64,000 nucleotides of DNA from Schlesneria sp. DSM 10557 (GTDB lineage Bacteria; Planctomycetota; Planctomycetia; Planctomycetales; Planctomycetaceae), in the NCBI RefSeq assembly GCF_041860085.1, contig NZ_CP124747.1:310001-374000 (forward strand), in the 5' to 3' direction. The notes beneath the pieces were generated by a model, which saw only the letters and a list, made by a program, of their open reading frames with translations, did not search any database and was not told the DNA's origin. How positions within the stretch are numbered: position 1 is the first letter of the stretch; each line of letters starts with the position of its first letter. Below, piece after piece: positions 17,597-27,862 of the stretch. The position numbers and the translations under genes were made by a program.

Positions 17597-18044
17597 GGCT
17601 CTCCCAAGCGATAAAACAGGCGTAACCGTCAATCAAATTCGTGTTCAGCGAGTATTCCAGCGTCAGGGCCCGGCTGAACCGTGTCGTGCGGTCAAACGGG
17701 TTTCGAAGCTGATAGGACCGGCTCATTCCCGCAAGGCGTAACAGACGTTCAACTCAGTCGATACCTCGATGGACACGCTTCGTCAATTGGCTCTCCTTTC
17801 ATTGAAAAACTCTCTCATCGATCATCGGCAGATTACGCCGGGCGAATCGGAAAAAGAGCAGGAAAGCACATCTTTCGTCAGGGATGTTGCGAACTAATCC
17901 TCGGAACCGTGAAGGACGTCCATTGTCCGATACCAAAGGTGACCGGGCGCCGAGGGGGATTCGAACGGCTTGCATGTCCTGCACGTGACAGCCAAACTTG
18001 GAAATCCTGCATAAGACCCATGAACTGCAAACTCGTTGGTTGTG
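17597..18044. other. Intergenic with possible tRNA 3' fragment
   Basis: Divergent gap. At 17945-17965 (minus strand) TTCGAATCCCCC followed by TCGGCGCC looks like the T-loop and the 3' T-stem and acceptor strands of a tRNA; the 5' partners are absent. It is a remnant at best. Confidence 0.4.
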
Positions 18045-19862
18045 ATGATACCGGTACCAAACACCCGACTCTCGCCGATTCCAGTCCCTTTCCTGCTTCA
18101 GTTATTCGCCTGGGCCATTGGCTTGCTGGTCTGTGTGGCGGGGATGTTGAACTTCGTTGCGGAGTGGAACCCTGCCGTCGCGACCCTTCAGTTTCTGTTT
18201 TTCGCTTCCGCACCCGTCTTGTGGATGATCGAACGACGCCGGGGTCCTGCCCGCTCTGAGCACGCGGAAGTCGACGCAGGTCAGAGGCGTGGTCTCTTGC
18301 AGGCCTGGTTGTATGCCATCGCTGTCGGTGTCACCTCGTTTCTGACTTGTTTTCTGGTTGGGCGCGAGATCGTCGATTTACCTCCCGCTTACCATGATGA
18401 ATACAGTTATGTCTTTCAGGCGAAAACACTGTTACTGGGACGCCTCTCGGTCCCCAGCCACGCCACTCATCCCGAGTTGTTCGATCAGATGCATGTTCTG
18501 AACGAAGGACAGATGGCGAGCCGGTACTATCCGGGAACGGGAATCTGGCTGGCTCCCTGGCTTGTCCTGAATCATCCTTACCTGGGGTACTGGCTGGCAA
18601 GTTCCCTTGCGTCTGTGTTTGTCTTCTGGACGGGTTACGAATTGGGACGAATTCCGGTCGGTCTGGTCAGTGGTCTGGCCTGTGCCTTGTCCCCCGGTGT
18701 TGCCCTTTTTTCGAACCTGCTCCTGGCACATCAACCGACACTCCTTGCGCTGAGTTTTTTCCTTTGGGCTTTTGTTCGCTGGCAGCGAACACAATTGCCG
18801 ATTGATCTTTTTTTGTCCGGTTGTGGGCTCAGCTTTGCCATGATTTGCAGACCTGCGACTGCGGCGGGGTTTGGTCTCCCATTCGGGGTTGCGTTTCTGT
18901 ACTGGTTGCTGTCTTCTTCCTCCCGCAACGCTGGTTCGCCCCATTCACGACGAATTCGAGCATTGCTGGCGATCGGATTACCGCTGATGATGGGCTGGTG
19001 CGTGATGGCCGTCTATCACAAGGGAGCCACCGGATCCTGGACGACCTCGCCGTATCAACTCTACACCGAAATCTATACTCCTCGTCATATCTATTGGTTC
19101 AACAATGTGGAACGGGGCGGGCAGATCCCTGCGACAAAAGTGGTTGAGGCCTATGACCGCTGGGCGGAAAATCTCACGCCGCAACTGGCCGCACAGAATG
19201 TTCGCGACCGACTGGTTACCAGTTGGGTGTGGGCGTTCGACCTTGTTCCGCTGATCGTCAGCAGCCTGATTTTCTGCGGCGTCATCTATCGACTGGATCG
19301 TCGCTGGGTTGCCGTGGGGCTCTCGATCGTCTCATTGCACGCCATTCACATACCCTACTGGTATGTCGGCATCATGGGATGGCACTATGTCTTTGAAAGT
19401 GTTCTCGGGTGGTGTCTGATCTTGGGAGCCGTCACGGACGTCCTGTGTCGCCAGTGGTCAGTCATGGGACGCTGGCTTCTGCCCAGTTGGTGGAAGGCGT
19501 TCCTGTGCGTGTCCATTCTTGCAGTCTACGTTCCCCTTGGCTGGATCGGATTGCCTGCTTCTTCGGCTCCTCGTGTTGCTGCGGGTATCGCTTCCATTCG
19601 CTTTCCGCGCCGGCAGTATGCTGAGTTCAATCGCTGGCTGGACAGAGGCGTTCAGGAACGTCCCGCCCTCGTGCTGATTGAAACCGATCCTGATAATCAG
19701 CATGTCGATTATGTGGTGAATTCGCCTGGGCTGACTGATCCCATCCTGCGAGGCCGCTTTCGCAGCAAGTCGTCTGACGTCCGACAGATCCAGGCTGATT
19801 TTCCAGACCGAACGATTTACCTTTGTGATCCCAAACGCCAGACGCTTGAACGACTCCGATAA
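18045..19862 (+). CDS. Predicted GT-C membrane glycosyltransferase
   Basis: About 605 residues with roughly 11-12 hydrophobic helices. The first long periplasmic loop carries YHDEYSYVFQAK (about 116-127), the acidic motif expected of GT-C enzymes (PMT/ArnT/GT39 type) that use polyprenyl-phosphate sugars. MASRYYPGTGIWLAPW and a soluble C-terminal region of about 100 residues follow. It probably transfers a sugar to a lipid, glycan or protein on the periplasmic face. No partner genes are adjacent. The start at ATG 18045 avoids a TTG alternative at 18036. Confidence 0.7.
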   Translation: MIPVPNTRLSPIPVPFLLQLFAWAIGLLVCVAGMLNFVAEWNPAVATLQFLFFASAPVLWMIERRRGPARSEHAEVDAGQRRGLLQAWLYAIAVGVTSFLTCFLVGREIVDLPPAYHDEYSYVFQAKTLLLGRLSVPSHATHPELFDQMHVLNEGQMASRYYPGTGIWLAPWLVLNHPYLGYWLASSLASVFVFWTGYELGRIPVGLVSGLACALSPGVALFSNLLLAHQPTLLALSFFLWAFVRWQRTQLPIDLFLSGCGLSFAMICRPATAAGFGLPFGVAFLYWLLSSSSRNAGSPHSRRIRALLAIGLPLMMGWCVMAVYHKGATGSWTTSPYQLYTEIYTPRHIYWFNNVERGGQIPATKVVEAYDRWAENLTPQLAAQNVRDRLVTSWVWAFDLVPLIVSSLIFCGVIYRLDRRWVAVGLSIVSLHAIHIPYWYVGIMGWHYVFESVLGWCLILGAVTDVLCRQWSVMGRWLLPSWWKAFLCVSILAVYVPLGWIGLPASSAPRVAAGIASIRFPRRQYAEFNRWLDRGVQERPALVLIETDPDNQHVDYVVNSPGLTDPILRGRFRSKSSDVRQIQADFPDRTIYLCDPKRQTLERLR

Positions 19863-19967
19863 CTCCCGTTCACTTTTCTGGTTATTGCCGGTTCGTCGTG
19901 GGGCACCACTGCTGAGTCGCGGCCTGGGGCAGAAGAACCACGTCGTCGACCGACTTCGAGCCTCAAC

Positions 19968-20840
19968 TTATTGAGGTTCAACCCGTCCGACTCGAACGAC
20001 ACCGTCGGTCAGGCTGGCGGCATGGCTCAGGAATCGACGATCTGCGACAGGAATCGCATTTCGCAGCCGGACCGAGAGCGCCCCCGGCTGCGATGTTGTT
20101 CGTAATTCTTTCAGGTAATTGACGAGAACTTCACGAGAATCCTCGCTGTGCTGGAGCATAAAGTGTACCCAGGCCCACGATTCCTGGTAGTCGTTCCGAT
20201 CGAGTTGTTCGACCCCTTCAAGGGTTTCTAACCGATCGAGATTAGGCTTCCAGCCGCTGGCGATTTCGGCGGCGATGTTCATGGCGTATTCGCGGTTCAG
20301 CCCTGCTGGCTGTGAGGTGACTTCGAAATATTCGGCCAAACCTTCATCCAGCCAGAGCGGCACGTCTTTGAGAGTGGCGTGGAGCACTCCATGAGTGAAC
20401 TCATGCCGCAGATCCTCCTGGATTCTTTCACCCCAGTAGGTATAGACCGCCAGTTCCCGGGAGGTCCCGACGAAATAAGCCCGACGGGGTGGGAGTCGCG
20501 GATAGTGCGTGTGGAGGTAGTTGGCATAGCGCGCCTCGTCGCCGAACAGGTAGATGACGACGGGTTGCTTCTGTTCGGGCAGATCGAGCAGCGTCAGGAT
20601 TTCGTCCCGAAGTCGATCAAGGTCTTTGAGTAACTCATGATTTCGCGACAGCTTAATGTCGCTTTGAACGACGAGGTGTTCGTTTTCCAGGGAATACTTG
20701 GCTGGCAGTCCTGTGACTGGACGAGTGGTCCGGCACCCGGTCACCGCCATCACCAGCACCACCAGCAGTACCGGAAGACGGAACTTCAGCCTCTCCCGCG
20801 AAGTTCGGGGGCATCCCCTCGAATCAGTCGCGAGCACCAT
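19968..20840 (-). CDS. DUF1570 lipoprotein, peptidase-MA-like
   Basis: About 290 residues from ATG 20840 (AGAAGGG about 8 nt upstream); an in-frame ATG at 20879 is the alternative. A lipoprotein signal (LPVLLVVLVMAVTGC, Cys near 36) precedes the domain. The metallopeptidase-like core has RHEFTHGVLHATL (HExxH near 146) and LWLDEGLAEYFE about 20 residues on, whose Glu is the expected third ligand, the gluzincin pattern of DUF1570/peptidase MA. It is a probable outer-membrane or periplasmic zinc protease; the substrate is unknown. A DUF1570 lipoprotein fits a planctomycete. Confidence 0.8.
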   Translation of the reverse strand: MVLATDSRGCPRTSRERLKFRLPVLLVVLVMAVTGCRTTRPVTGLPAKYSLENEHLVVQSDIKLSRNHELLKDLDRLRDEILTLLDLPEQKQPVVIYLFGDEARYANYLHTHYPRLPPRRAYFVGTSRELAVYTYWGERIQEDLRHEFTHGVLHATLKDVPLWLDEGLAEYFEVTSQPAGLNREYAMNIAAEIASGWKPNLDRLETLEGVEQLDRNDYQESWAWVHFMLQHSEDSREVLVNYLKELRTTSQPGALSVRLRNAIPVADRRFLSHAASLTDGVVRVGRVEPQ

Positions 20841-21173
20841 GCTGTCGCCCTTCTCTGGTTCTTGCTCAGGTTCGGCCATTCGAGCCTTCACGAACTTCGC
20901 CTTGCCGGTAAGGCAACATCGCCTGGAAGTTTTGAAAGTAACATCATTGCAGAATCTGCAAAACCGGACTAGAGAACTTGATCCCGAACCAGACGGCAAC
21001 GCCCCGCTCAGTCGACTTTCCAAATTCAGGATATATGGTATTGATGCGAAACGGCTTGTGGTGATTCCACTTGGGGTGTCAGCACCTGCCCGAGCGTGCA
21101 ATCTGCGCCGCACCGTGCGGTATTCTCACGCATCGCATGCCCTCCTGGCTGGCATTCCTCCATCTGGAAGGAG

Positions 21174-21238
21174 CATCTTGGTTGGGCACCTTGGATGGGC
21201 ATCTTGGATGAGCATCTTGGTTGGGCATCTTGGTTGGG
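21174..21238. repeat. 13-bp tandem repeat, five units
   Basis: Units at 21174, 21187, 21200, 21213 and 21226. The consensus is CATCTTGGTTGGG; three units are perfect and two differ at two or three positions. There is no reading frame in which this is clearly part of a protein. Confidence 0.85.
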
Positions 21239-21341
21239 CTGAAATGGCTTGCAGTTTCCAGGCATTCGCGGCTCGTACTCTCGCAACACGCATCGAAACC
21301 TTGTGATCCTGCGACGCCAGGCGCACAGAGCTTCCGCACAG

Positions 21342-21371
21342 CGCCTTACTGGTGCGTAAAGGCGGTTTTTT
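21342..21371 (+). terminator. Orphan terminator-like hairpin
   Basis: CGCCTT (21342-21347) pairs with AAGGCG (21359-21364), followed by GTTTTTT. No plus-strand gene ends upstream, so it may terminate a small RNA. Confidence 0.5.
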
Positions 21372-21716
21372 AATGGTGCTCAATCGCTGCTGAGAGATTG
21401 CAGTGATTTGGTCGACTTTGAACTCTCAGTACGACCCGGGTGGAATGGCGGCAAATTGACAGGAGATCCCCCGTCCCGGCTGTTGCAACGGTTGCTGCTC
21501 AGTATAGCGAGAATGCGACAAATGTCAATGTCGTTGTGTTGGCGCGGCGGTTCGCGGTGCAATGGACTGGGGCCGGGACTCGCCCGAGGTAAACAACAGA
21601 GATCGCACTGCAGTCCGTAGAGGGGGAGGTACATTCCCGCTTGGGAGTTGGGGCGTTGTGCGGCGGACACTCGTAACCCCCACCGTACGCTGAGAACGGG
21701 GGGAATAGCGTCACGG

Positions 21717-22313
21717 TCAGAGTGAGGATTGCCGGACGTAACGACTCCGCAGGGTATGCCAGAGAGATCCTTGCCGGCTGCTGTTTTCCGTTCCGGTGGC
21801 TGGCCCGGCAGGGGGGAGCAGCGTGAAAGAAATGATCACAAGCACTGCGGCCGTCGCCAGCAGGCTCATTCGAACCGTTCCATTGCTGGCCAGATAGGTG
21901 ACGTAAGGTTCGTACCATTCGTGGATGGGGGCGGGATCGTCGGCCGTCGACGGCATCTTGTTCGCGTTCAGCCGCAGTTCATCGTCAACGGGAATCACCT
22001 CTTCGCCGGGGCCGACGGCATCGAACTCCATCCGCGTCAGTTCGGCAACGAATTCCTTGTCATTCTCCAATGCGTGGACAACACGGCTGAGTTCTTCCGT
22101 CTGGGCTTCGAGTGCGACCAGTTTGCGCTGGTTGACGTCAAACTTGCTGCGAAGCTGAAGATAAACCGAATACTTTGGAGCCAGAGAGACCAGTCCGAAA
22201 AGGATTGCCGCTACAAGCAGGCACAACCAGAAAATCAGCGAGACCACCATTCCGGCGACAGTCTCGGTTCCGGGTTCGGCTGACGGATGAAGTCCAGCAG
22301 CGACTGGCGTCAT
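21717..22313 (-). CDS. FtsB/DivIC-like septum formation initiator protein
   Basis: 198 residues. An N-terminal transmembrane helix (about 22-45) is followed by a coiled coil (about 52-90, RSKFDVNQRKLVALEAQTEEL) and an ELTRMEFDAVGPGEEVIPV segment that matches the conserved end of FtsB/DivIC ('E-x-x-AR...pGE'). Unlike FtsB it continues about 90 residues and has a second helix (about 148-168). FtsB-type proteins scaffold the divisome peptidoglycan synthase. Many planctomycetes lack FtsZ, so the partner complex here is uncertain. Confidence 0.65.
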   Translation of the reverse strand: MTPVAAGLHPSAEPGTETVAGMVVSLIFWLCLLVAAILFGLVSLAPKYSVYLQLRSKFDVNQRKLVALEAQTEELSRVVHALENDKEFVAELTRMEFDAVGPGEEVIPVDDELRLNANKMPSTADDPAPIHEWYEPYVTYLASNGTVRMSLLATAAVLVIISFTLLPPAGPATGTENSSRQGSLWHTLRSRYVRQSSL

Positions 22314-22613
22314 AGCTCAATGACTCGTCGAACAATGGTCTGTGGGACAGCATGCGTCTTTTTCTCAAAACGCCCGTGAGTGATCCTGCATCGGATTACC
22401 TGCGCAGGCAAGTCCGTATAGCACCCCCGTTTGTCACGGCAGCGTGTTTCCCGACCCACTTCGGGGGGCCGGAATCTGCCGACGACATCAGAGGCTGCAT
22501 TCCTTTCCGGCAGGAACTCACACGACGATTATGCATCGTGTAGCGGCTGCTCCGAACTTGAAAACTCCTGAAGCTGCTCGAATAACCGGAATTCGACCGG
22601 CGGGAATTCCGTT

Positions 22614-23789
22614 CTATTTCGGTACCGCTGAAAGCCGTTCGATGGGCTGTCGGTGGACGGTCGTGGCGGTTTTCCCCTGAAGCAAGTGAATCCGGTCGGT
22701 GATTTTCCGGACGGAGTCCAGGGTATCCGCGACTTCCAGTGCGAGTTCGCTCCGGTACGTATGACCCGGCTGCACGATGGGCAATCGGCCTCTTTCGCGT
22801 TCGAAACCACGGAAATTGGGGAAGACGATTCCCGGTTCGAGGCCCGTCACGTAACCGTCGGCTTCGGCGACTGTGTTTTTCCACACCGAGAACGTGGGAA
22901 GCTGCCGGGTCTGGAAATGAACCGCAAAACCGGCATGACCGCTCGCGTTTGCCAGCAGGGCCGTTGTCCAGCCATCGCCCCCCCCAATGGGAGTGTGAAA
23001 ATAAACCTGTTCCTGAAATCCGGCGACGGGAGCTCCGTAGATCTGGTAGTTATCGATCCCCTGTGCTGCCCGGGCATCGCGTGGTGCAACTTCGATACTG
23101 GGGACTGCGTAGGAAGCATAGGGTTCCAGGAAGGGCCGTCCGATATTGATGTGGTAGAGCAGCGAAAGTTCAGCCGGTTGCCCCCCCAGGTTCGTGATAT
23201 CGTCGGTGATCGAGCAATAGTTCGATCCCGCTTCCAGCCGGTAGGTGGTTGTGAGCCGCCAGCGTGCGCCGAACATGGATGACTCGTCAACAACCCCGCG
23301 CAGCTCCAGTGAGCCGGGACCTGTGGTATCGACACGGACTTCCACACGGTGTGCCGGCAGATTGGCAATCCGGCCATGCAGTGTCAGCTTCTCACCCCGA
23401 TCGTCCCCCGGGGGGCCCAGAAACGCGAGACCACAGCGGCAGAGCAGTTCATTGAATCCATGCAGCCAGCCGATGCCACCCCGGTCGAGCTGGTTGACGA
23501 ATTTGGGATGAACCGGCCGTTCGACGGGAGACTTCCATTCCAAGGGCAAGTCGTTGAAGCGGCCCTTCCAGATTCCCATACCGCGCGTCGGCAGAATGCA
23601 CAGCGAGAGATGGCCATTATCGAGTTCCACGACATCGACGCCATCGGAAACACCTCCCCGCAGCGTCCGCCAGCGGATGGACCAGTGGGGTGAACCGCGC
23701 AGGTCCATTGTGTTATTGGGGCGCAGTTCACCGTGATCGAGATGGACTCCGGCATCGGCATCGGTGAGAACAAGTGTCTGGATGGTCAT
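22614..23789 (-). CDS. DUF4432 family protein (aldose-1-epimerase fold)
   Basis: 391 residues, full length for DUF4432, a galactose-mutarotase-like beta-sandwich family. Visible family stretches are CILPTRGMGIWKGRFNDLPLEWKSPVERPVHP (about 64-95; shown in parts CILPTRGMGIWKG and PVERPVHP), GWLHGFNELLCRCGL (about 107-121), ITNLGGQPAELSLLYHINIG and a Glu in VTGLEPGIVFPN near 330 as a candidate catalytic residue. It probably binds or epimerises a sugar; the substrate is unknown. GAGAAG lies 4 nt before the ATG. Cytoplasmic, apparently monocistronic. Confidence 0.85.
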   Translation of the reverse strand: MTIQTLVLTDADAGVHLDHGELRPNNTMDLRGSPHWSIRWRTLRGGVSDGVDVVELDNGHLSLCILPTRGMGIWKGRFNDLPLEWKSPVERPVHPKFVNQLDRGGIGWLHGFNELLCRCGLAFLGPPGDDRGEKLTLHGRIANLPAHRVEVRVDTTGPGSLELRGVVDESSMFGARWRLTTTYRLEAGSNYCSITDDITNLGGQPAELSLLYHINIGRPFLEPYASYAVPSIEVAPRDARAAQGIDNYQIYGAPVAGFQEQVYFHTPIGGGDGWTTALLANASGHAGFAVHFQTRQLPTFSVWKNTVAEADGYVTGLEPGIVFPNFRGFERERGRLPIVQPGHTYRSELALEVADTLDSVRKITDRIHLLQGKTATTVHRQPIERLSAVPK

Positions 23790-24037
23790 AAGCTTCTCAA
23801 CTCAGGGAGGTCTCTGAACGAACGGGATACCCGACTGACGACGTTCGTTCGTGGATTGACGGCCTCAGGCGACTTTGTTTATTCCGGACAGAAAACTTGG
23901 CAGCCCCCGAGGTGACGTGCTCAAACTCGGGTGACAGCAACGCGTTGAGAATGTACAACAATGACTCTGTCTTCGCGATGTTCCCCTGTTGTGGATTTGC
24001 GGAAACGTTTGTTCACCGCATGAGTCTTGGAGTCCGC

Positions 24038-24877
24038 ATGATCCCCGAGGAATTTGACGTCAATAAAATTCCGTACTCTGAGCACTGGTATCAGGGCCTG
24101 AAGAGCACCTTAGGAGTCGCCGCTTGTCGACAGTTGGGTCTTTACGCGATACCCGATTCGTTTCTGCTTTCGGTTGTGATCCCAATCTACAACGAAGAGC
24201 GAACGCTGCGGACGCTGATTGACCGCGTTCGTGCGGTGCCGATTCGGAAGGAACTGGTGCTGGTCGAAGACTGCAGCAAAGACAATACGCGGCAGATTCT
24301 GAAACAGCTGGAGGAAGAAGCGGCGAACAACCCTGACCCGATGAACGCCATCAGCGTCACTTACCATGAAGTCAATAAAGGTAAGGGGGCCGCTGTCCGT
24401 ACAGGATTCTCGCGTGCGACGGGGGACGCAATTGTGATTCAGGACGCTGACCTGGAATACAATCCAGCCGAATATCCCCGCCTGTTGCATCCCATCATCG
24501 AAGGTGCGGCCGATGTCGTTTACGGCAGCCGGTTTCTGGGGGACCAGGAACACCGCGTCCTTTATTTCTGGCATTCGGTCGGAAACAGGGTTCTGACGAC
24601 GATCTCCAACGCGTTCACGAATCTGAATCTGACCGACATGGAGACCTGCTACAAAGTCTTCACAAAGGAAGCGCTCGCCGACATCTGGCCAACGCTGAAG
24701 CAGAACCGATTCGGGATCGAACCCGAACTCACGGCAAAAATCGCACGCCGCCGGTTACGCGTGTACGAAATGTCAATCAGCTATCACGGACGGACGTACC
24801 AGGAAGGGAAACACATCGGCATGAAAGACGGCTTCCAGGCTCTGTGGTGCATTGTCAGATACTGGTGGAAAGATTGA
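24038..24877 (+). CDS. GT2 family glycosyltransferase (Dpm1-like)
   Basis: About 279 residues. The GT-A fold is evident: [14 protein letters not shown] (about 43-56), [11 protein letters not shown] (the first Asp motif), [18 protein letters not shown] and [10 protein letters not shown] (DxD-like metal site near 145). [10 protein letters not shown] and a C-terminal [15 protein letters not shown] segment are typical of polyprenyl-phosphate-mannose or -glucose synthases. The start at 24038 has GGAG 8 nt upstream; farther upstream in-frame starts add non-conserved sequence. It could feed the GT-C enzyme at 18 kb with lipid-linked sugar, but that link is inference. Confidence 0.85.
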   Translation: MIPEEFDVNKIPYSEHWYQGLKSTLGVAACRQLGLYAIPDSFLLSVVIPIYNEERTLRTLIDRVRAVPIRKELVLVEDCSKDNTRQILKQLEEEAANNPDPMNAISVTYHEVNKGKGAAVRTGFSRATGDAIVIQDADLEYNPAEYPRLLHPIIEGAADVVYGSRFLGDQEHRVLYFWHSVGNRVLTTISNAFTNLNLTDMETCYKVFTKEALADIWPTLKQNRFGIEPELTAKIARRRLRVYEMSISYHGRTYQEGKHIGMKDGFQALWCIVRYWWKD

Positions 24878-25011
24878 TGTTTTCCAACTTGGTTGAGACT
24901 TTGTCCGAGCGACCTGTCATCCGATAAGCCCTCGCACCATCGCCAACGACCGAAAACTGGCTACAATCTGACGATTCATCATCGCCGCATCGCCTACACC
25001 CGGACATACTA

Positions 25012-26961
25012 ATGACCGATGACACATCGAATAATGGTTCAGATTCCCCCTCAACCCGGCGTGAACCACGTCGTGAAGGCGGGGGCTCGATGTTTTCCCC
25101 TTCGTGGGGAATGCTGCTTGCCGCAGGGATGCTGATTGCATTCATCCTCTTCAGTCTGAAACAGCCCGTTGCTTCATCCGTCGACTACGTGTTCGTCTGG
25201 AAGGAAGCCGAAAAGCAAAACATTGACTGGGTCGAGTTTCAGGGAGACCGTGTCCGTGGACACTGGAAGAAAGTTCCCGAATCGCCCGACAGCAAGATTC
25301 CCAAACTGACCGATGACTTCGAGCTGAATCTGCCCGTCGCTGAAGACCATGAACTGAAGAATCACTTCATGGCGAATGGCGTAAAAATTAAGGCCAAATC
25401 CGCCAGCGATTCGTTCAGTTCGCGTGATTTTATTTTCCTGCTGATTCAGATTCTGCCATTTGCATTTCTCTTCTGGTTTTTGTGGTCCATGATCCGCAAA
25501 AACAGCGACCCCTTTGGGTCGGGGCCACTCGGTAGTTTCATTCGCAGTCCCGCCAAACGCTTCAAACCAAACGAACAGCAGACGACATTTGACGACGTCG
25601 CTGCGATGGAACATGCGAAGCAGGACCTGCAGGAAGTGGTCGAGTTCCTCAAGACACCTGGAAAGTTCCAGCGTCTGGGGGCACAGATTCCCAAAGGTGT
25701 GCTGCTGATGGGCCCCCCCGGGACGGGGAAAACATTGCTGGCACGAGCGACCGCCGGGGAAGCGGGGGTTCCGTTCTTCGCCATCAACGGATCTGAGTTC
25801 ATTCAGATGTTCGTCGGTGTGGGGGCGAGCCGCGTACGTGACATGTTCCGCACCGCAAAAGAGAGTGCTCCGTGCATTCTGTTCGTCGACGAAATCGATG
25901 CCGTCGGCCGCATCCGCGGTGCAGGCCTGGGAGGCGGACACGACGAGCGTGAACAGACGCTGAATCAGATCCTCAGCGAAATGGACGGCTTCCAGCAGAC
26001 GGAAGCGGTGATTGTGATCGCCGCCACGAACCGACCCGACGTGCTCGACCCCGCACTCCTTCGCCCCGGACGCTTCGATCGCCACGTGACGGTGGACCGT
26101 CCCACCAAGCAGGGACGTGCGGCAATTCTCAAGGTGCATAGCCGCAAAGTTCCACTGAGTGATGACGTCAAACTCGACGTCGTTGCCGCTGGATCGATTG
26201 GGTTTTCCGGTGCCGAACTGAAGAATCTCGTGAACGAAGCGGCGCTCAATGCCGCACGGGCAAATCGAGATGCCGTCACTGCCGAAGACTTCGACCAGGC
26301 GCGCGACAAGATTATCATGGGACCAAAACGAGAAGAAGTTCTGGGACCAAAAGAACGCGAGATGACGGCTTACCACGAAGTCGGTCACGCACTGCTCGCA
26401 TGGCTGCTGCCCGAAGTGGATCCCGTTCACAAGATCACCGTCATTCCACGTGGTCGGGCCTTGGGTGTTACGCAATTGATGCCAGACGAAGATCGTTACA
26501 ACGTGGGCGAACAGCGGCTGCACTCGCAACTGGCGTTCATGCTGGGGGGCCGTGCTGCCGAGAAGCTCATCTTCAACGAGTACTCCGCAGGGGCCGAAGA
26601 CGATCTGAAACGAGCCACCCAGATTGCCCGCCGAATGGTGACACGCTGGGGGATGAGTGACGTCATTGGGCCGGTCGCCTTCCGGGATGGTGAAGAGCAT
26701 CCATTCCTGGGCAAAGAGATGGCAAGCGAACATCGTGAATACAGTGATGAGACGGCACGTGTCATTGATTCCGAAGTTCAGCGGTTCCTGCTGAAAGCCA
26801 ACGAGCGGGCGGTCAAGATCCTGACCGAAAATCGTGACAAGCTGGATTCCCTGACGAAGGCGCTTGTTGAACGAGAATCCCTGGACATGACCGAAATCAC
26901 CGCCATTATCGGGCCCCCCGCCAGTCGCTCGGGTGAGATGGTGGCGTTGTCAGACGCTTAA
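25012..26961 (+). CDS. ftsH: ATP-dependent zinc metalloprotease FtsH
   Basis: 649 residues. The order is a transmembrane helix (about 28-45), a periplasmic domain, a second helix (about 142-162), an AAA+ ATPase and a peptidase. Walker A is GPPGTGKT (about 234-241), Walker [12 protein letters not shown], the second region of homology has [21 protein letters not shown], and the zinc site is HEVGH (455-459) with a downstream Asp in [10 protein letters not shown]. It degrades membrane and short-lived cytosolic proteins. The N-terminal 27 residues are polar and low complexity. A strong terminator follows. Confidence 0.97.
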   Translation: MTDDTSNNGSDSPSTRREPRREGGGSMFSPSWGMLLAAGMLIAFILFSLKQPVASSVDYVFVWKEAEKQNIDWVEFQGDRVRGHWKKVPESPDSKIPKLTDDFELNLPVAEDHELKNHFMANGVKIKAKSASDSFSSRDFIFLLIQILPFAFLFWFLWSMIRKNSDPFGSGPLGSFIRSPAKRFKPNEQQTTFDDVAAMEHAKQDLQEVVEFLKTPGKFQRLGAQIPKGVLLMGPPGTGKTLLARATAGEAGVPFFAINGSEFIQMFVGVGASRVRDMFRTAKESAPCILFVDEIDAVGRIRGAGLGGGHDEREQTLNQILSEMDGFQQTEAVIVIAATNRPDVLDPALLRPGRFDRHVTVDRPTKQGRAAILKVHSRKVPLSDDVKLDVVAAGSIGFSGAELKNLVNEAALNAARANRDAVTAEDFDQARDKIIMGPKREEVLGPKEREMTAYHEVGHALLAWLLPEVDPVHKITVIPRGRALGVTQLMPDEDRYNVGEQRLHSQLAFMLGGRAAEKLIFNEYSAGAEDDLKRATQIARRMVTRWGMSDVIGPVAFRDGEEHPFLGKEMASEHREYSDETARVIDSEVQRFLLKANERAVKILTENRDKLDSLTKALVERESLDMTEITAIIGPPASRSGEMVALSDA

Positions 26962-27013
26962 TTCACCGGTGGGGTCACCACGACCACATCGCAGGTACGA
27001 TTCGGAAACCTCG

Positions 27014-27050
27014 GCCGCAGGCGGCAAATAATGACGCCTGCGGCTTTGGC
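27014..27050 (+). terminator. Terminator after ftsH
   Basis: A perfect 10-bp stem, GCCGCAGGCG (27014-27023) with CGCCTGCGGC (27035-27044), and an 11-nt loop, followed by a short T-rich stretch. Confidence 0.75.
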
Positions 27051-27142
27051 AATTTCGGAATGATCATTCCCCGCATTTATGAACAAGGCCGTGGGCGACG
27101 TACGGCAGGTCCTGTCAATTTCACGCATCCGGAAGAGACGTT

Positions 27143-27799
27143 TTGAATCAGATCGTCCCGCCCCGATTTCTGTTTCGCTGGTCGTTCACCGCCCGCAAGC
27201 TGGCGAATCTGCCACGCTCGTCCGGTCGCCTGCTGGATCTTCCCGATGACTGTCTGTTGCCGTCGTTGAGTGAACTTGAGCAGCGTCGGGATTTCGCGAC
27301 GGTTAAGCTCGCCTGGAATGACGGTGGTCTGGCTCTGGGCGTGGAAGTGAAGGGCCGTTCGGAACGCCCTCAATTCGTCCAGGGTGAAAATCAACTTCCG
27401 GACGGAATCGGGCTGTGGTTCGATACACGCAATACACAGACTGTGCATCGCGCCACCCGCTTTTGCCATCACTTCGTGCTCTTACCCCTTGGCGGTGGAC
27501 CCAAACATACCCTTCCGGTCGTCAAGGCGTTACCCGTTGCACGTGCCCGAGAGGACGTAGCACTGCCCGATGCTGCACTTGTGCGAATTCAGTCAGAAGT
27601 CTCGTCGACCGGCTACTGGGTGGATGTCTGGTTTCCTGCCGAAGTTTTCTCGGGTTTTGATCCCGGGACCAACGACAGGATTGGATTTCACTACGCGATT
27701 CATGACACGGAACTTGGGAATCAGAACCTGGCGGTGGGGAGTGAATTCCCGTTTGAATCGGACCCCAGCTTGTGGCAGACTGTCGAACTCGTCCCTTAA
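27143..27799 (+). CDS. DOMON/CBM9-like domain protein, unknown role
   Basis: 218 residues, no signal peptide. The body resembles the carbohydrate-binding family 9-like (DOMON-type) beta-sandwich: VKLAWNDGGLALGVEVKG, DGIGLWFDTRNTQTVH and a C-terminal DRIGFHYAIHDTELGNQNLAVG. The likely TTG start has GGAAGAG about 7-10 nt upstream. Related cytoplasmic single-domain proteins are annotated hypothetical. The thioesterase gene follows after about 60 bp and could be cotranscribed. Confidence 0.65.
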   Translation: MNQIVPPRFLFRWSFTARKLANLPRSSGRLLDLPDDCLLPSLSELEQRRDFATVKLAWNDGGLALGVEVKGRSERPQFVQGENQLPDGIGLWFDTRNTQTVHRATRFCHHFVLLPLGGGPKHTLPVVKALPVARAREDVALPDAALVRIQSEVSSTGYWVDVWFPAEVFSGFDPGTNDRIGFHYAIHDTELGNQNLAVGSEFPFESDPSLWQTVELVP

Positions 27800-27862
27800 A
27801 ATGGGCGACTGACTGTCTGTCGTTTGCAGGATACTGAGCGTAATAAGAGGTGGATCAAGTCG

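Larger units (their letters stand above)
21114..21716. other. Intergenic with tandem repeat and orphan terminator
   Basis: About 600 bp holding five 13-bp tandem repeats (21174-21238) and a terminator-like hairpin (21342-21371) on the plus strand. No coding region is convincing in either strand. Confidence 0.5.

Noticed and set aside
16857-17726. 289-codon minus-strand frame
   Set aside because: Overlaps the zinc-ribbon membrane protein gene in another frame, and its translation is Arg/Ser/His-rich without domains.
25174-26733. 519-codon minus-strand frame opposite ftsH
   Set aside because: Antisense shadow of a well conserved gene; no start signal or domain.
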